A DNA stretch of 64,000 bases from Prochilodus magdalenae (lineage: Eukaryota > Chordata > Actinopteri > Characiformes > Prochilodontidae). Position 1 is the stretch's first letter; every line of letters begins with the position of its first letter. The DNA is taken from NCBI GenBank assembly GCA_024036415.1, contig JAMWET010000548.1:62001-126000 (forward strand), read 5' to 3'. This document shows, piece by piece, positions 23,107-36,175 of this stretch. Below the pieces are notes generated by a model. It had not been told where the DNA came from and did no database searches. It saw nothing but the letters and a program-made list of their open reading frames with translations. The position numbers were made by a program, and so were the translations under genes.

Positions 23107-23213
23107 CATTGCCTCATGGTATACTTTGGAATACTAGCATAAGTCATATGTACACTACATTTTGCGATGCATTCTGGGTAATCACTAGGGAACTAGTGGA
23201 AATTAAATTATGT

Positions 23214-23420
23214 GGTTGGTGTAGCTCATCGGATCACACCCCTACCTGCCAGCTAGCCACCACCACATGTGGGAGACTGGGGTTCGAATCCCGGGCTGAG
23301 TGACTACGCTGTGCTACACCAATAAGAGTCCTTGGGCAAGACTCCTAACACTATGTTGGCCAACCTGTAATATGATTAACCTCGTAAGTCGCTCTGGATA
23401 AGAATGTGAGCTCAATGCCG
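23214..23420 (+). mobile_element. tRNA-derived SINE, copy 1
   Basis: The head resembles a tRNA gene: A-box-like TAGCTCATCGG (23222-23232) and B-box GGTTCGAATCC (23281-23291). The body continues to TAAGTCGCTCTGGATAAGAA, a tail type common in fish SINEs. It is not a functional tRNA gene because the acceptor stem does not close. Confidence 0.8.
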
Positions 23421-23520
23421 TAAATACAAGTGCCAGTCCTAAGACCAAGTGAACTACCTAGCAACCCAAGTCAGGGTAGCACCAAGATAGACACTAAGTT
23501 TAGCTTAGCATAAGTGCAAC

Positions 23521-23582
23521 ACTTTTTACGGTTGTAAGTCGCTCTGGATAAGAGCGTCTGCTAAATGCCTTGAATGTAAATT
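23521..23582 (+). mobile_element. SINE tail fragment
   Basis: gttgtaagtcgctctggata then agagcgtctgctaaatgcc is the same tail as the SINE 120 bp upstream. Either a second truncated copy or part of a longer composite SINE. Confidence 0.65.
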
Positions 23583-24429
23583 ACACCATTGAGATTTCAA
23601 TTAGCACTACGTAATGACCGAAGCACTATGTAATGCTCTAATTCTGTACTAGGGAGCGACTTTAAATTCTCTTTATTCACATAGTCCCTAATACGAACAC
23701 AACACCAACTAAAGAGTGATGGCACCACCTCAGAGGTCCATGCAGTCTTCACAGGGCTAAACTGGTAGCTATAAAGCTCCTTCATGTCTGAGATACATTA
23801 GACACAGACACATGTCTTGGCTTAATGACTACATTTGGAATAAAAACGTTGTACTTTTGGCTGTTGGCCAAACCGCACCGTTTAAAGACATGCAATAAGC
23901 TAGACAGACAGTGTTGTCTTCCCAGTTCATCGTATTGTTAACGGTGCTGCTCAGCTGCTGTTGTCCCTCCTGTGCAAACAGCAGTCATGCTTCATGTGCT
24001 TTGCATTAGCCAACATCCTCCATGTGTTCCGGAAGAGCAGGGTGGATACATCACTGTCTGGGGGAAGATCTTTGTGAGAGTGAATGAAGAGCTTATGCGA
24101 ATGATTACCTATTCAAGGATGTCTGATTGTGATTACAGCCTCCTTTCAGCACAACATGCACCGTGAGAATTAACAATGTACTGCCCAGCCTGTACCTCAA
24201 CTTATTACTGGGAAACCATTGATGAAGTCCAAGAACTGTTAGTAATTATGTTTAGCAAGGGTGAAGAGTGACCTGTTCCAGTAATATGGTATATGACAAG
24301 GCATAGGAAATCTCATTTTCACGTTTATCTCACCATTCATTTTGTAAATGTTCGGGGCTATGAGGCAAGTTTAATCATTTTCATATACGCCATTCATTTT
24401 TTCTCATAGAGAAAAAAACCTATTAGTCA

Positions 24430-25226
24430 CAATGTCACCAAAGACTGCTATGGTGTCGAGCCAGACTGTCATGGATGGTAGCGGGTCATCTTCTGTGATG
24501 AGTCCCGCTTTTGCCGACCAATGAATCCGTTTGTGGAGGCACCGTGGTCAGCGCCAAGGTCACACGTCCAGAAGGCCTGGTGTCGTCCCATCTCCACCCC
24601 TAACTGACAATCTGCAGGAACTGTGTGAGGATATTGTGATAGCGCCAGACACATCACTAAACTCCTACACTTGGGCAATGTTCAGTCAATGTCATTTACC
24701 AAGAGTCTTTGTGTAGAGTATGCTGCCCCATGCTCCTTCAGGTAACCCCCCGTAATGGTATGCTCCTTGTAGTGGGAGGGGCTTAGGGGGAAAATGGCGG
24801 TAGTCTGGGCTAAAGTGCAGCTAGATGCACATATTGGAAGAAGTATCGTTTAAGGTCGACAGTTTAAACACGTGTTACATCGAATAAATTCTGAAAATAT
24901 ACTGGCCCATCTCCGAATCCCTTGGGGCTGCCTCATAACACCGACCACTCGCGACCTCACCACCACAGATTTTCAAGCTGCATGGGATGGATTATCACAG
25001 GACGCCATTAGGAACCTCTACAACTCCATGCTGAGACGTCTGGCATGTTGCATTTGGCCTGACGCCATATTGAGAGACACTACTTCTGTATGTGTATCTC
25101 TATAAATATCGCCCATATCAGTCTACATTCATCATCAGTTATTGTTCCTGGTCACCTTTATCATCCTTCCCAACAGCACTGCAATCCCACACTTCCTTCT
25201 AGGTGCAACTATATTTTGATGATAAG
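24430..25226 (+). mobile_element. Tc1-N1 copy E, split by a ~330-bp insertion
   Basis: The first part (24430-24637) runs from the FSDES region across the deletion junction to CTGTGTGAGGATATT. The second part resumes at about 24968 with TTTCAAGCTGCATGGGATGG and goes on to the right terminus (ggtgcaactatattttgatg then ataag, followed by TA at 25227-25228). Between them sits unrelated sequence (24638-24967). Confidence 0.8.
24638..24967. mobile_element. unclassified ~330-bp insertion inside a Tc1 copy
   Basis: This block interrupts the otherwise continuous Tc1-N1 sequence GAGAATATTCAAGCTGCATG. No open frame of note, no clear terminal inverted repeat, no poly(A) tail. A short ATATT/ATTTT likeness at the two joins might be a degraded target duplication. 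Nature unknown. Confidence 0.5.
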
Positions 25227-25228
25227 TA

Positions 25229-26589
25229 AATATGACATATTGAACAACAGTACAAAGTTTATCCTTCAAGATGGCTGCTACTACTGGTGTTAGCTTTGGC
25301 TTATGGAAGTTGGCATCCCAGCATGGCATATGTTGAGATTGGATGCTGGAATGCTGGTGAAGCAGCAATGGAAAGTTAATACGGTCTTTACCAGCAGAAG
25401 TTAAGTTTTGATTGCTGGTTTAGTTGGTCACTGGTTGGTCGATCAGCATACCGGCATCAACAACTTATGCTGGCCCATCTTAGACTGCACTGTTTTTTCA
25501 TTAGGGCTGCTAACTATGTTAGCCTCCAGCTCAAAACCACAAACAAACATCAGCAAGGAAATATGTCTATGCTGACTACACTTGCATTGACAGGTTTATT
25601 TAAGATTGGCCCAAAAACCAGATGTAATCCCCTGTAATCTCTTCATGTCCTGTCCAGCTATAGAAACTAGTCGTTTTATAGACACAGGGCAGTAAAAGTC
25701 TTCTATGGTTATAACCAGCAAATGGTGCAAGCTAGAGGCGGCTAGACTTTCTATCAGCAGAGTTATTAAACAGACTCATTACCTGGTTTAACGCAATGTT
25801 TACTGAACCTCTGGGACCCCGTCTCAAACACAGTACAGCTCAGGTCAGCAGGTTCAACACACGCAGGTGCGTGTGAGTGGAGGAATGAGAGGATAGCAAA
25901 AAAGAAAAGGGGGGCACAGTGGAAAGAGAGAAAATGGGCTCCTCTATATTCACTAAAATAAGTGATGCATTGAATTTACTCAGGACGAGTCCTCGGTCCA
26001 TAACCTTCCTCTAAAACAGACGAATGTACTTCAGGATGGCTTCGACTACTGTGTTTAGCCATCTGGTACTTTTGGCCAGTTTGTATAGACAACAGTAAGC
26101 CATACAGATTCAGAAACCACATGACCAGGCAACTAATGAAAACTCAACAGCGTGTGAGGACACAGGCACTTAGGCGTCATAGACTTCCAGGCCACATTGA
26201 TTCCCTGCATGAAATAGAGTGAACTTTGGCATGCCCACCAATAGCTCAACTGCTTTGACCCCTGAAACCGTGGCCGGTCAGCACTACTGAATGTCCAATG
26301 TGATAATTCACCGGTGTCTGAGCACAAACCTTAATTCCTTCTTATTTCTTCCCAATAAAATGAGAGACGATATGATACACAGTCATTTGGGAAAAAATAT
26401 TGTTATCTCTACGACCATATAATTATCTTCACTTCTGTGATATTACTGTTTGAGTTATACAAGTTAGCCAGCCTGCTAACTGTGGCATGGCTAACTACAG
26501 CCGCACACAAATCATCCCACGCCACATCATCAATACATATTTTCTACAGTATATAATTTATTATATTAATTATGTTCATTTCTATGTTT
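25229..26589. other. no recognised feature
   Basis: Intergenic sequence without recognised repeats or coding potential. Confidence 0.45.
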
Positions 26590-26850
26590 TTATTGTCTAT
26601 ACAGAACCTTTTTGAAAATGGTTCTATGCAGCACCAAAAGGGTTCTTTTGCTGTTATGATCTCAGACTCATGTAGACTATAGAGAAGCATTTTTCAAACG
26701 GGTCTACATAGAACATACAACACATCCTCCATCAATCTGAAGAACTATTTCACTATGCTGAGAACATTAAGAGCTTTTAAGTGAACTCTTTACGAGAACT
26801 CAAGGTTCTAGATAGAAGCATTGTCTTTAGTAAGGTTTTTTAAAAGAGTG
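26590..26850. repeat. possible palindromic GGTTCT-rich MITE
   Basis: Repeated, inverted gttcta/agaacc phrases (cagaacctttttgaaaatgg then ttctatgcagcacc, gggttctttt, ttctagatagaag, ggttttttaaaagagtg) suggest a foldback MITE. Similar GGTTCT phrases occur near 6880-7050, 10020-10200 and 10670-10760. Boundaries unclear. Confidence 0.4.
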
Positions 26851-26869
26851 TAGTTTACATTCTGTCGCT

Positions 26870-27130
26870 CTTATTGGTCATGTTGTACAGCTTCGGTGAC
26901 TTCGTCTTCATTTTGGCTGGATTATCCTTGCTACAGACATCCTCTGTTCCAACCTCTGCCATCCGGAAAGATGTACTGGAACATCCGAGCCAGAACCTCC
27001 AGGTTCACCGGCAGCACATACAAGAACATGACTACACCACTGAAGACTGCTACTGATTTCTAGCCAGGATCCCCCAGCACACACTGGGCTCCACTACCTC
27101 ACAGGACTGTTTGCACCGCACTTTAACTTA
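26870..27130 (+). mobile_element. possible LINE 3'-end fragment
   Basis: One plus frame reads WNIRARTSRFTGSTYKN, resembling the RTRRFRNSF-like end of some fish LINE ORF2 proteins. After it come short repeated phrases (cactttaacttaacctgtat, ctgtacactttatat) of the kind found in LINE 3' tails. Weak evidence. Confidence 0.35.
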
Positions 27131-27352
27131 ACCTGTATACTTGAACATCCAGCTGTGTATTTATTTATCTATATTTATTTATCTACTGAACATCTGTACT
27201 AAGCAACCTAGCTGTTACCTGAACATTCAGCTGCTATTCTCCTACCTGCACTGTACACTTTATATATCTATACTGTTTACTGCTCTACACTTTGCACATG
27301 TCCTGTACACGTACTGTACTGTTTGCACACATTGTCTTTACACTACACTATA

Positions 27353-27886
27353 CAGGGGTTGGACAATGAAACTGAAACACCTGTCATTTTAGTGTGGGAG
27401 GTCTCATGGCTAAATTGGACCAGCCTGGTGGCCAATCTTCATGCACATTGCACATTGCACCAGTAAGAGCAGAGTGTGAAGGTTCAGTTAGCAGGTAAGA
27501 GCACAGTCCTGCTCAAAATACTGCAATGCACACAACATTATGGGTGACATACCAGAGTTCAAAAGAGGACAGACTGTTGGTGCACGTCTTGCTGGCGCAT
27601 CTGTGACCAAGACAGCAAGTCTTTGTGATGTATCAAGAGCCACGGTATCCAGGGTAATGTCAGCATACCACCAAGAAGGACGAACCTCCACCAGCATCAC
27701 GTAGTGACCTGGCCACTATCCTGCAAGAAGAATGGCTTAAACTCCCTCTGACCACTGTGCAAGGACGCAGTATATGTCATTCCCCAAGACCCAACTGCTG
27801 TATTGGCCCGCAAAGGAGGAGCCCTACACCACACTAATAAATGATTGTCGTCTAAACCAGGTGTTTTCAGTTTCTTTGTCCAACCC

Positions 27887-27889
<3 letters not shown>
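27353..27889 (+). mobile_element. Tc1-like deletion derivative with intact termini and TA duplication
   Basis: Starts CAGGGGTTGGACAATGAAAC and ends with its inverted copy finishing CAACCCCTG; TA flanks both sides (27351-27352 and 27890-27891). Inside, an ATG at 27540 opens 54 codons (stop 27702-27704) with the Tc1 helix-turn-helix look: FKRGQTVGARLAGASVTKTA then SLCDVSRATVSRVMSAYHQE. The catalytic domain is deleted, so this is a non-autonomous copy. Its right TA runs straight into a (TA)n tract. Confidence 0.9.
27540..27704 (+). pseudogene. Tc1 transposase N-terminal helix-turn-helix fragment
   Basis: A 54-residue open frame holding only the DNA-binding start of a Tc1-type transposase (GARLAGASVTKTASLCDVSR). 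It ends at TAG. No DDE catalytic domain follows before the element's right terminus. Confidence 0.75.

Positions 27890-27953
<64 letters not shown>
27890..27953. repeat. (TA)n microsatellite abutting a Tc1 terminus
   Basis: About 31 TA units starting at the right-hand target TA of the Tc1-like element 27353-27889. The left flank of that element has only one TA after cactac. Confidence 0.95.
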
Positions 27954-27956
<3 letters not shown>

Positions 27957-29038
27957 AATATATATTCTTGTAACTGCACTGGAGGAGGAGCTTGACTGTG
28001 TTTCGCTATACTGTACAACTCTGTATTTGAACTAAATTGAATTGAGATCAGTATATTACATCATTATCGGACATAATTATGTGCACTTTTGTGTTATTAT
28101 TGTCTTGTGATGATTAGCACAAACCTTCCAACTTATTAATTCCATTTACAGTACTCCATTTACTAGGTTTACCTTATAACGAGTCCAGTGAGGGTATATA
28201 GCTTCTATATATATAGAGTGTAGCAATAAGGAATTGCTAAAGGCATAGAAAGAAGGAGGCAGTATAATAATTCAAGTTAAGATAAAAACTGCACACTGTC
28301 ACACTTCCTTATAGCTCCAGTGTACTTCTCAGGGCCGAGGGGCTACACTATATTGACATCATGGGCTCAACAATGAGTCCTATCCTAACTTGTGTTTGTG
28401 TATTATGAGTGTTCTTGCCAATCCCAGCTGATAAGAGTTTCTGTCTCCATCAGATATGCAGCACTTAAACCTGTCCTGTTTAAGAGAGAGGAAAACATCG
28501 ACCTGCACTTTTACTTCAGATCTGAGAAACATCCACAGGTGCTTCCCGTCCATCCCTCCACTGTGAGAAGACACCTCAACGCTGTGGGTTTCGAAAGGAT
28601 GTGCTTGTCTCCTGAAACGAATGGCAGATGTTTTGTTTTGTATTACAACATTAATTATAAAACCCTACAGCATCACATGACAGCACTACCCAGCAAACTA
28701 CAAACAAAAGCATGGTCGAGGTTCACTCGGAGCCTAAAGGATCCTCTGTGGGGCTCCTGTTGCACTGGCTGCAGCTGCTTTTCAATCCCAAAGACAGTTC
28801 TGGCTTGCTTCCTTTGAAAAGGTCAAGGTGAGTGACCTCTGGAAGGGCGTCTAGTGGCTCCGAGTCCTCAGGGCACGTTAAATCAGAGGAGGGAATAAAG
28901 ACGTCTCAGGCTTTTCCTGCTGCGTCCCTCCTGCCTGGACTGTGTAACCAGAAGAACACTAAAGTCTGAAGGGGCAGGGGTCAGCAATGACTCATACTGT
29001 GTGACTGGGAGCGAATACCCACGGGAGTGGTTCAGAGA
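27954..29038. other. no recognised gene
   Basis: A 141-codon plus frame at 28392-28817 shows no domain, and codon use looks random. Confidence 0.4.
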
Positions 29039-29932
<894 letters not shown>

Positions 29933-30116
29933 CCAGATGACGGTCAAAATTGCCCCCTTTATTTTTGGTCATTGGCCTGGTCAGAAGAAAAGAGACCCTC
30001 TGTGAGGAGACACAGATATTCTAGGCTGTTAGTTGGATTGGATGCTGTGATGCTAATAGCACTAACCATTAACAATAAAATGACAGTGTTCCACACCACA
30101 CATGCAATAATGGGGT

Positions 30117-30141
30117 ATTAGCATTAGCATTAGCATTAGCG
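30117..30141. repeat. (TTAGCA)n short tandem repeat
   Basis: Four units of ttagca. Confidence 0.85.
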
Positions 30142-30359
30142 GTTTCCATACAGGACTTGATTTTGTTGACCCCACTTGTAAAATGTTGCATCCCTTGGGG
30201 TTATAACCTAGGCCGTGTATGGAAAGAGCCAGCAGGAGTTTAATGAAAGACAGGGCTATAAACTCAGCCTACGCTGTTAACACAGCTTGAGAGGAGTCAG
30301 GGAAATGTCTGGTCTGGTACCTTTAAACATTCACAATGTACATGGTGCTGTTTGATACG

Positions 30360-30545
30360 GTCTGAACGGTCTGTGTGTTGATGTAGTCGTGTGTCCCGCA
30401 GCCATCTGGATGACTCATGGAGGGCATCACTGCTCGCTGAAGGTCCGCAGTCGTGGCTGTTGGGTCAGTCGGGTACAGCGATAAGACCCGTCCTTGCTTA
30501 TGTCACATGTGAAGCTTGAATCATTCGCATGTTATTGGTATGGTC
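30360..30545 (-). mobile_element. Tc1-N1 fragment, N-terminal coding side
   Basis: Matches the right-hand part of the copy at 48979-49691 (shared GGAGGGCATCACTGCTCGCT-like block, then GTTGGGTCAGTC and CCTTGCTTATGTCACATGT). No termini present. Confidence 0.65.
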
Positions 30546-31334
30546 ACCCAAAAATCATTAACCAGGACATATTTGGTGTCTGGACTTTAGCTATGCACTG
30601 ACGCTATGGGACTAATCATCAGTCAGCAAATGCAAACGATCTCAGATAGGTTTGCTCGGGCGGTTTTTGGTGCTATGCCTCAGACTGGTATTTATCAAAT
30701 TAGAACACACGTGTACCATATAGCTAACAGCAGTAGCAGCAGCCATGCTGACGTCTGAATGTTGTCTGTACCACTGCCCGGTTTATTTAGACAGACAGGC
30801 TCATGCCTCCCAGCCTGCGCCAACTGTGTACACTGCAGCCCATCCCTGTAAAACAAGCAGGGCTTGTGTGCGTTCGAGAGAATTTATGGGCCGTGAAGCT
30901 GTAAAGAAGTAGAGCAACTTTAACCTGCTCTGCACCTTGCTGCCTTTATGGGCCTGTCTGCTTCAACTGCTCCAGACAGCCGTACCTGTCTGCCATCATC
31001 TCCGTCTGCTAGGAGGAATCTCTCTCACTCAGCAGAAACATACTGTGTAGCATGAGATACTAGGCCTACTGATTAGAAGTCTTGGTTCCTCCCAGTGGGT
31101 CTTCCTCAAGATCTTAGGGATGTTGTCCTGCCCTTCTCTGTATTAGTGGTGCTCATTGGGGGGCTAGGCCTGTATTACTGAGGAGCTGCTTGAAGACCAT
31201 ATCTGCCAATATCAGTGTGCAAATGACTTTAACTGAATCATATTACAGTTTATTAATGTCTGAAATAATAATAGGCATTCCACAGCCTTGTTTGTTTTGC
31301 TCTGGCAATTAAGGCTCTGTGTGCAAAGCCAGTA

Positions 31335-31600
31335 TGCATATCGCCGCTGTCCAAAGAGAAACATGTATCTCCAGTTTTGCTGATTTTTACCTTTATGGCT
31401 CATATGATCACATGAGCTACTCTTTACACTGTGTGGAAACTTCATGACTAATGGACTAACAGAAATGGCCCCAAACTGCTTGGAAAGACGTCTGGTTCCA
31501 TTGACTTCCATTCAAGTATAAGGAGGTTTTTGGCCTCTCCTGTAAAGCTGCTGTTTTGGAGATACCTGTTTTTCTTTGGACAGCGACGATATACTATAGA
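31335..31600. mobile_element. short palindromic MITE (CGCTGTCCAAAGAGAAACAT ends), copy 1
   Basis: Left: atcgccgctgtccaaagaga then aacatgtatctcc. Right, inverted: ggagatacctgtttttcttt then ggacagcgacgatat. About 260 bp, no coding capacity. A third, partial arm follows at 31600-31700 (ggagattcttgttttatttt then ctggacag). Confidence 0.75.
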
Positions 31601-31700
31601 TACATTTCTTGATGAATGGACCAACAAAAATGGCCCAGAATTGCTCTTCTACAGCTGCCATTATGGAGATTCTTGTTTTATTTTCTGGACAGTAATAACA

Positions 31701-33057
31701 GCTGTATATGTCCAACTACATTTATTAATTTACTATATCTGGAGCCTGCAGTCATACTGGCTCAATGTGGAAAACCTTGGCTCTCCCTAGTCCAGCCTGG
31801 TATAAAGCATACAGATAGAAAGACATCATACTACCACCACCATGTCACATGGGACCCTAGTTTCCCAAAAATGTACTTTCGGCTCACTCAACTCATGGAA
31901 TCAGACCTCACGTAGGGCAAGCCAGGCCTGCATTCACTATTCTTGTTCCTCTAGGTTCTTTTGTGTTTTCCTAAATGAGTTGTTGCCTCGCTCTTGGAGT
32001 ACGGAAAAGCCAGCGCTGTTCTCCAAATGGAGATAATGGCTCTTTTTGTGGTATGCTGAAGTTCCAGAACCTTAGAAATGCTTTTCCAGACTGACATATT
32101 TTAGTGACTTTCCAACTCATCTCTTTTGGAATTTCTGTTGATCCCTGCAAAGTGTGCTACTAGTTGGACCTTTTAGCCTTTTGGAAAGGTTAAAATAATC
32201 CTCAGATTGAGCAGAGACTATGAGGAGGAGGAAATAAGGGAAGCCATTACCTCTTCAGACAAGGCCAGATAGTGTTGGGTAAACAATTTCTTTCAATAAA
32301 TGAGATGATGGCTTAAAAACTGTATTTTTTCTGTAATTAATTTTTGCTTGACGTAACAAATGGAGAAATTAATAACTGAGAAGAAAAATTACTGGAGAAG
32401 AAAATAACTTGTCAAAACTCGCAGACAGAACATACAAAAAATCATTAGGAACAAATACAGAATGATGTGCACTGAAAGAGAACAACACAGTCCAGCAGTT
32501 TCCACCCAAACAGAGTTCAAATCTCAACGAACTAAACAAGCCTTACAGCGCCCTCTAGTGTTTAAGAAAATATGTTCTAACAGGTTTAGCAAAACAGTGG
32601 TAAATATTAATAATGTAGTTAACATTAGTAAGTGATTTTAAGAATTTTAAACATTTAAATAATTAAGAATGTAAAAACATGTACAGTCAAATGCCAGAGT
32701 TTGGGCAACCAAACAATCACATTTAGCAGATTTACATTTAGTTATTAAATGAGTTAACACATTGTCTACAGAGCACATATGAGTTTTACCCATGCTAATG
32801 CACACTTACTATTTATTTAGCTGAATTTCACATTTTAGAATATGAAACATAAAACATGACCTCTGCGAACATTGTCATATTTACATTCCCCCACAAGATT
32901 AAACATTCATTTATTTTAATTTATGAAAAACAGCAAATACGTAATTTGCCAAAAAGTGTTAAAATTATTACATGGCTGTGTTCAATTACATTTTTTTTCT
33001 GTATATAAAGCATTATTACTTTGTTGATATGAGTGGCTTGCCTTCTCTCACTGTTCA

Positions 33058-33093
<36 letters not shown>

Positions 33094-34089
33094 TTAAAAA
33101 CAACAACAACAACAACAACAATAATAATAATAATAATAACAACATTGAAATGACAGATTAATATATTGCTATTAATAATATTATTATTATTATTATTAAA
33201 CACAAATTAATATAGTGTCTTTCTTAAACCCAAGGACGTGTCACAAAAGTAACAAAAGGAGGAGGGTCCCTCTCAGCGCAGGGTGTATCTTTGTGCCGAA
33301 GGACTTACATCACGTCTCACACTCTAAAGTTCAAAATGAACAAATGTATCTATCACCCACTTACACTGGATCTACGACTAACATTCTTGGAGTCAGGTCT
33401 GATCTATAGGTGGAATGTAAACACACTGCATTAACACTATAGCTGTAAGTGTGTACATACCTTCTCATCCAACGTTCCTACTGACACTAGGGGATATGAC
33501 TGGGGAGTACCAGTCTCCACTCTTCTGGAAAGGCTTTACACTAGATGCTGGAAGGCTGCTCTAGGAATTGTAACACTAGGGTATAATACTCATATGTGAT
33601 GCCCACTGATAATACATTTCTGCCCGTATATTTATCTTCTTAATGTTCTTATATTTCTCCTGGATTTCTGCAGTTTTAGAGATACTGACACCGTTCCAAC
33701 TCTACAATGTTCAGTCTGATCAGGAATGTTCTGCTTGTATACAGCCTTTTCATTGGATATATGGTTTATTATGGTTAACCATACTTACATGTTTTCTCCC
33801 AGAGGAACAACCAGTGAGCAAAAATTTGTGCATCCAGCTTATATCATGATATTACAAGCTGATCAGTAACACCTTATTGATCGTATATTAACCACCTTAT
33901 TAATCTTGTTAACCTGAGCAACCACTTAACCATGACACCCACCCGGAACCAATACCACCTAGCAAATTCCCCTTACAGTGAAATCGCAATTACAGGTTTT
34001 TGCTGATGAGAGCTTTATCATAGCTTCCACACACTGTTAGTACAGCACAGGACTCAAGCATTAGAAACATCATCACAGTTTAAATATAG
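31701..34089. other. no recognised gene apart from a microsatellite
   Basis: AT-rich intergenic sequence; the compound microsatellite at 33058-33142 is the only clear structure. Confidence 0.45.
33058..33142. repeat. compound (ATA)n/(ACA)n microsatellite
   Basis: taataataat block, then acaacaacaa block, then ataataataa block. A further attattatt stretch follows at 33176-33198, inverted relative to the first. Confidence 0.92.
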
Positions 34090-34262
34090 TAAACATACAG
34101 CACCAGTTTAGATACATCCAACTGTTCTTAAAGACTCTACAGGCTCACACTTATCAGCTCCAACTGATGAGAGTCTGAACCAGTCCATATCCTGATACAC
34201 CACATCTACTCCTGAGGTAGCACAGTATGATACTCCTCCATATCTCCACCTCCAATATATAT
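34090..34262 (+). repeat. second copy of the 7077-7261 block
   Basis: About 130 bp closely match 7125-7261 (GACTCTACAGGCTCACACTT, CAGCTCCAACTGATGAGAGT, CCATATCTCCACCTCCAATA). The leading gcaccagtttagatacatcc is a decayed Tc1-like terminus. Confidence 0.6.
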
Positions 34263-35583
34263 TTAGTGGTGTAAAAACTTTGATCTCTTTTTCTGCACAG
34301 TGTAAAAGCTCTAGCTCTCCTTTCAGGTTAGTGAATATTCATGATGGACCGACCAATAGAATCGCTCCAAACCTGCTTAGTAATAAACCTTGTTCTATCA
34401 GCTCCACTGCAGGTTAGGAAAGCTGGTTCCTCCTCCTGTACAGCTCCATTCTGGAGGTGTTTAAGGTGGACTGTATAATTCCATGAGTGCTAGTTCGTAG
34501 TTTGGTGTTTTCATTTTTACAGTAAAGCATTAAGAGAACATAGATGGAGGATCTTCTATGCCTAGAGCGTGTCTAAACGTTCTGCTGATAGTGTGGAATG
34601 AGAAGATTCATTGACAGTGTCTATTATCATTAGACGAGGAGTTGAAACATGCTAAAACGGAAGAGGGTGTGAACTGAAAGTGTGGACTTGACGGATACAA
34701 TCTGAGGAATCATCATTCCGTTACTCGGAGCCGGGGTGCGAGGTTTCATGCAAACTCAGAGAAAGAGACAGAACTGTGTCTGAATTGCGGCTTTTTATTA
34801 TCTAGAAGCTCAGTACATCGTTAAAATATCTCATTTGAAAGACAAAGATGGACCGTGGTAACTCGGATCCCTGCCCTCAGGAGACATTAAGAGAACATAA
34901 GGAAAGATGGAGCACTATAGTGTGCGTAGTGTTTGTCAGTTGAGCTGTGTCCTGCTTTAAAACTGAATTTGGCAAATTGTTTTTTAGTTTGGATGTTGTA
35001 ACAGCACATCTGCAATGTTTATGGGTTTAAATGAACGACAGAGCGAGAGACAGAGAGCTTCCTGGTCCATCCAAACCTAGAGTAAAGGCTGCACTGACAT
35101 GGATGGACAATAATGAATTGGTGGTTGATTTGGTCCTATTGAGCACTTAGTGGAGAAATCCTCAGTGTCCGGTATGCAGTGAGTTGCCAGTTTACTTGAA
35201 ACAGACAGAACTGTGTACTACATTGCATTGGGCTCCATACGCATCTAGAAGCTCATATATTGTAAATGATCTCATTTTAAAGACAGTGTTTAAGATGGAC
35301 ACAGTAGATGGTTTTGGGTCTGAAATCCCTGACCTTCTTGAGGCTTAATCAGTCTTACCTCTTGTTTCCCTAAGCAGAATCTGCCCACTTTTCCTACTCT
35401 CTGATTGGGTTAGAGTAGCTCTGTGACTATTACTTCCCATGCAACAAGCCCTGAACATGATTATAAGTAACACGACTTCAGATCAACATACATTAAACAA
35501 CTGTTGTTGCTTCCAAAAAGTGGAGAAGCAAAACTCTATGATAAGCCAAAACAGACTCATTTATCCAGCTATAGATCATAATT
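34263..35583. other. no recognised feature
   Basis: Two loosely similar stretches (about 34650-34900 and 35090-35330, sharing tctagaagctca and tctcatt-aaagaca phrases) suggest an old duplication. No coding potential. Confidence 0.35.
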
Positions 35584-36175
35584 CAGTGATGGGACCCCTT
35601 GATAATGATAATGATAATGATAATATATGGCAATGTATTGGAAAATATAGTGCAATATATTAAATAATACAATGTCATATATGGGAAACAAGTGCACATA
35701 TTTTGCATATATTTATATAGTGATAAATATATTACAATATACTGTATAATACATGAGGAATTGCCGCTTTTCATATATTGTATGTATGGTAGTATAATAT
35801 ATATACACTGTTTAAAAATTGTAATAGTATTTCATTTTATATGTAATCTGACAAATATGACCTCCTCCATATGTGTATCTCACCTATATGTTTCCCTATA
35901 TTATCAGATATATGCCCACATTTATTTATAAATAAATCTATGAGTATTGGTTATAAGTATAAATTCTGTAAAATATATATTATACTTCCCATACATACAC
36001 AATGAAAAAGCTGCAATTCCTTATGTATTATACAGTATGTTGTAATATCAGATCACTATATATTAATATGAAAATGTATGCACTGCTTCCCAAAATATGG
36101 AGAAGCATATAACTGCACTATATTTTCCAATACATTGCCATATATTATCGTTTCATAAGAGGTCCCATCACTGGA
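35584..36175. mobile_element. AT-rich long-palindrome element, copy 1
   Basis: The outer ends are inverted: cagtgatgggaccccttgat against ccagtgatgggacctcttat (read on the minus strand). They are followed by an inverted arm with atatatggcaatgtattgga and tgcactatattttccaatac, then matching inner blocks (gaggaattgccgcttttcat and its inverse gctgcaattccttatgtatt). About 590 bp that folds almost end to end. No true coding sequence. CAGTGATGGG resembles hAT-type tips, but no 8-bp target duplication is seen. Confidence 0.7.

Noticed and set aside
23214..23300. Possible tRNA gene with A and B boxes
   Set aside because: The ends do not pair as an acceptor stem and the sequence continues as a SINE body with a second copy at 58411.
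28392..28817. 141-codon plus ORF with HPSTVRRHLNAVGF
   Set aside because: Slight likeness to a Tc1 helix-turn-helix, but no terminal repeats or other transposase segments nearby.
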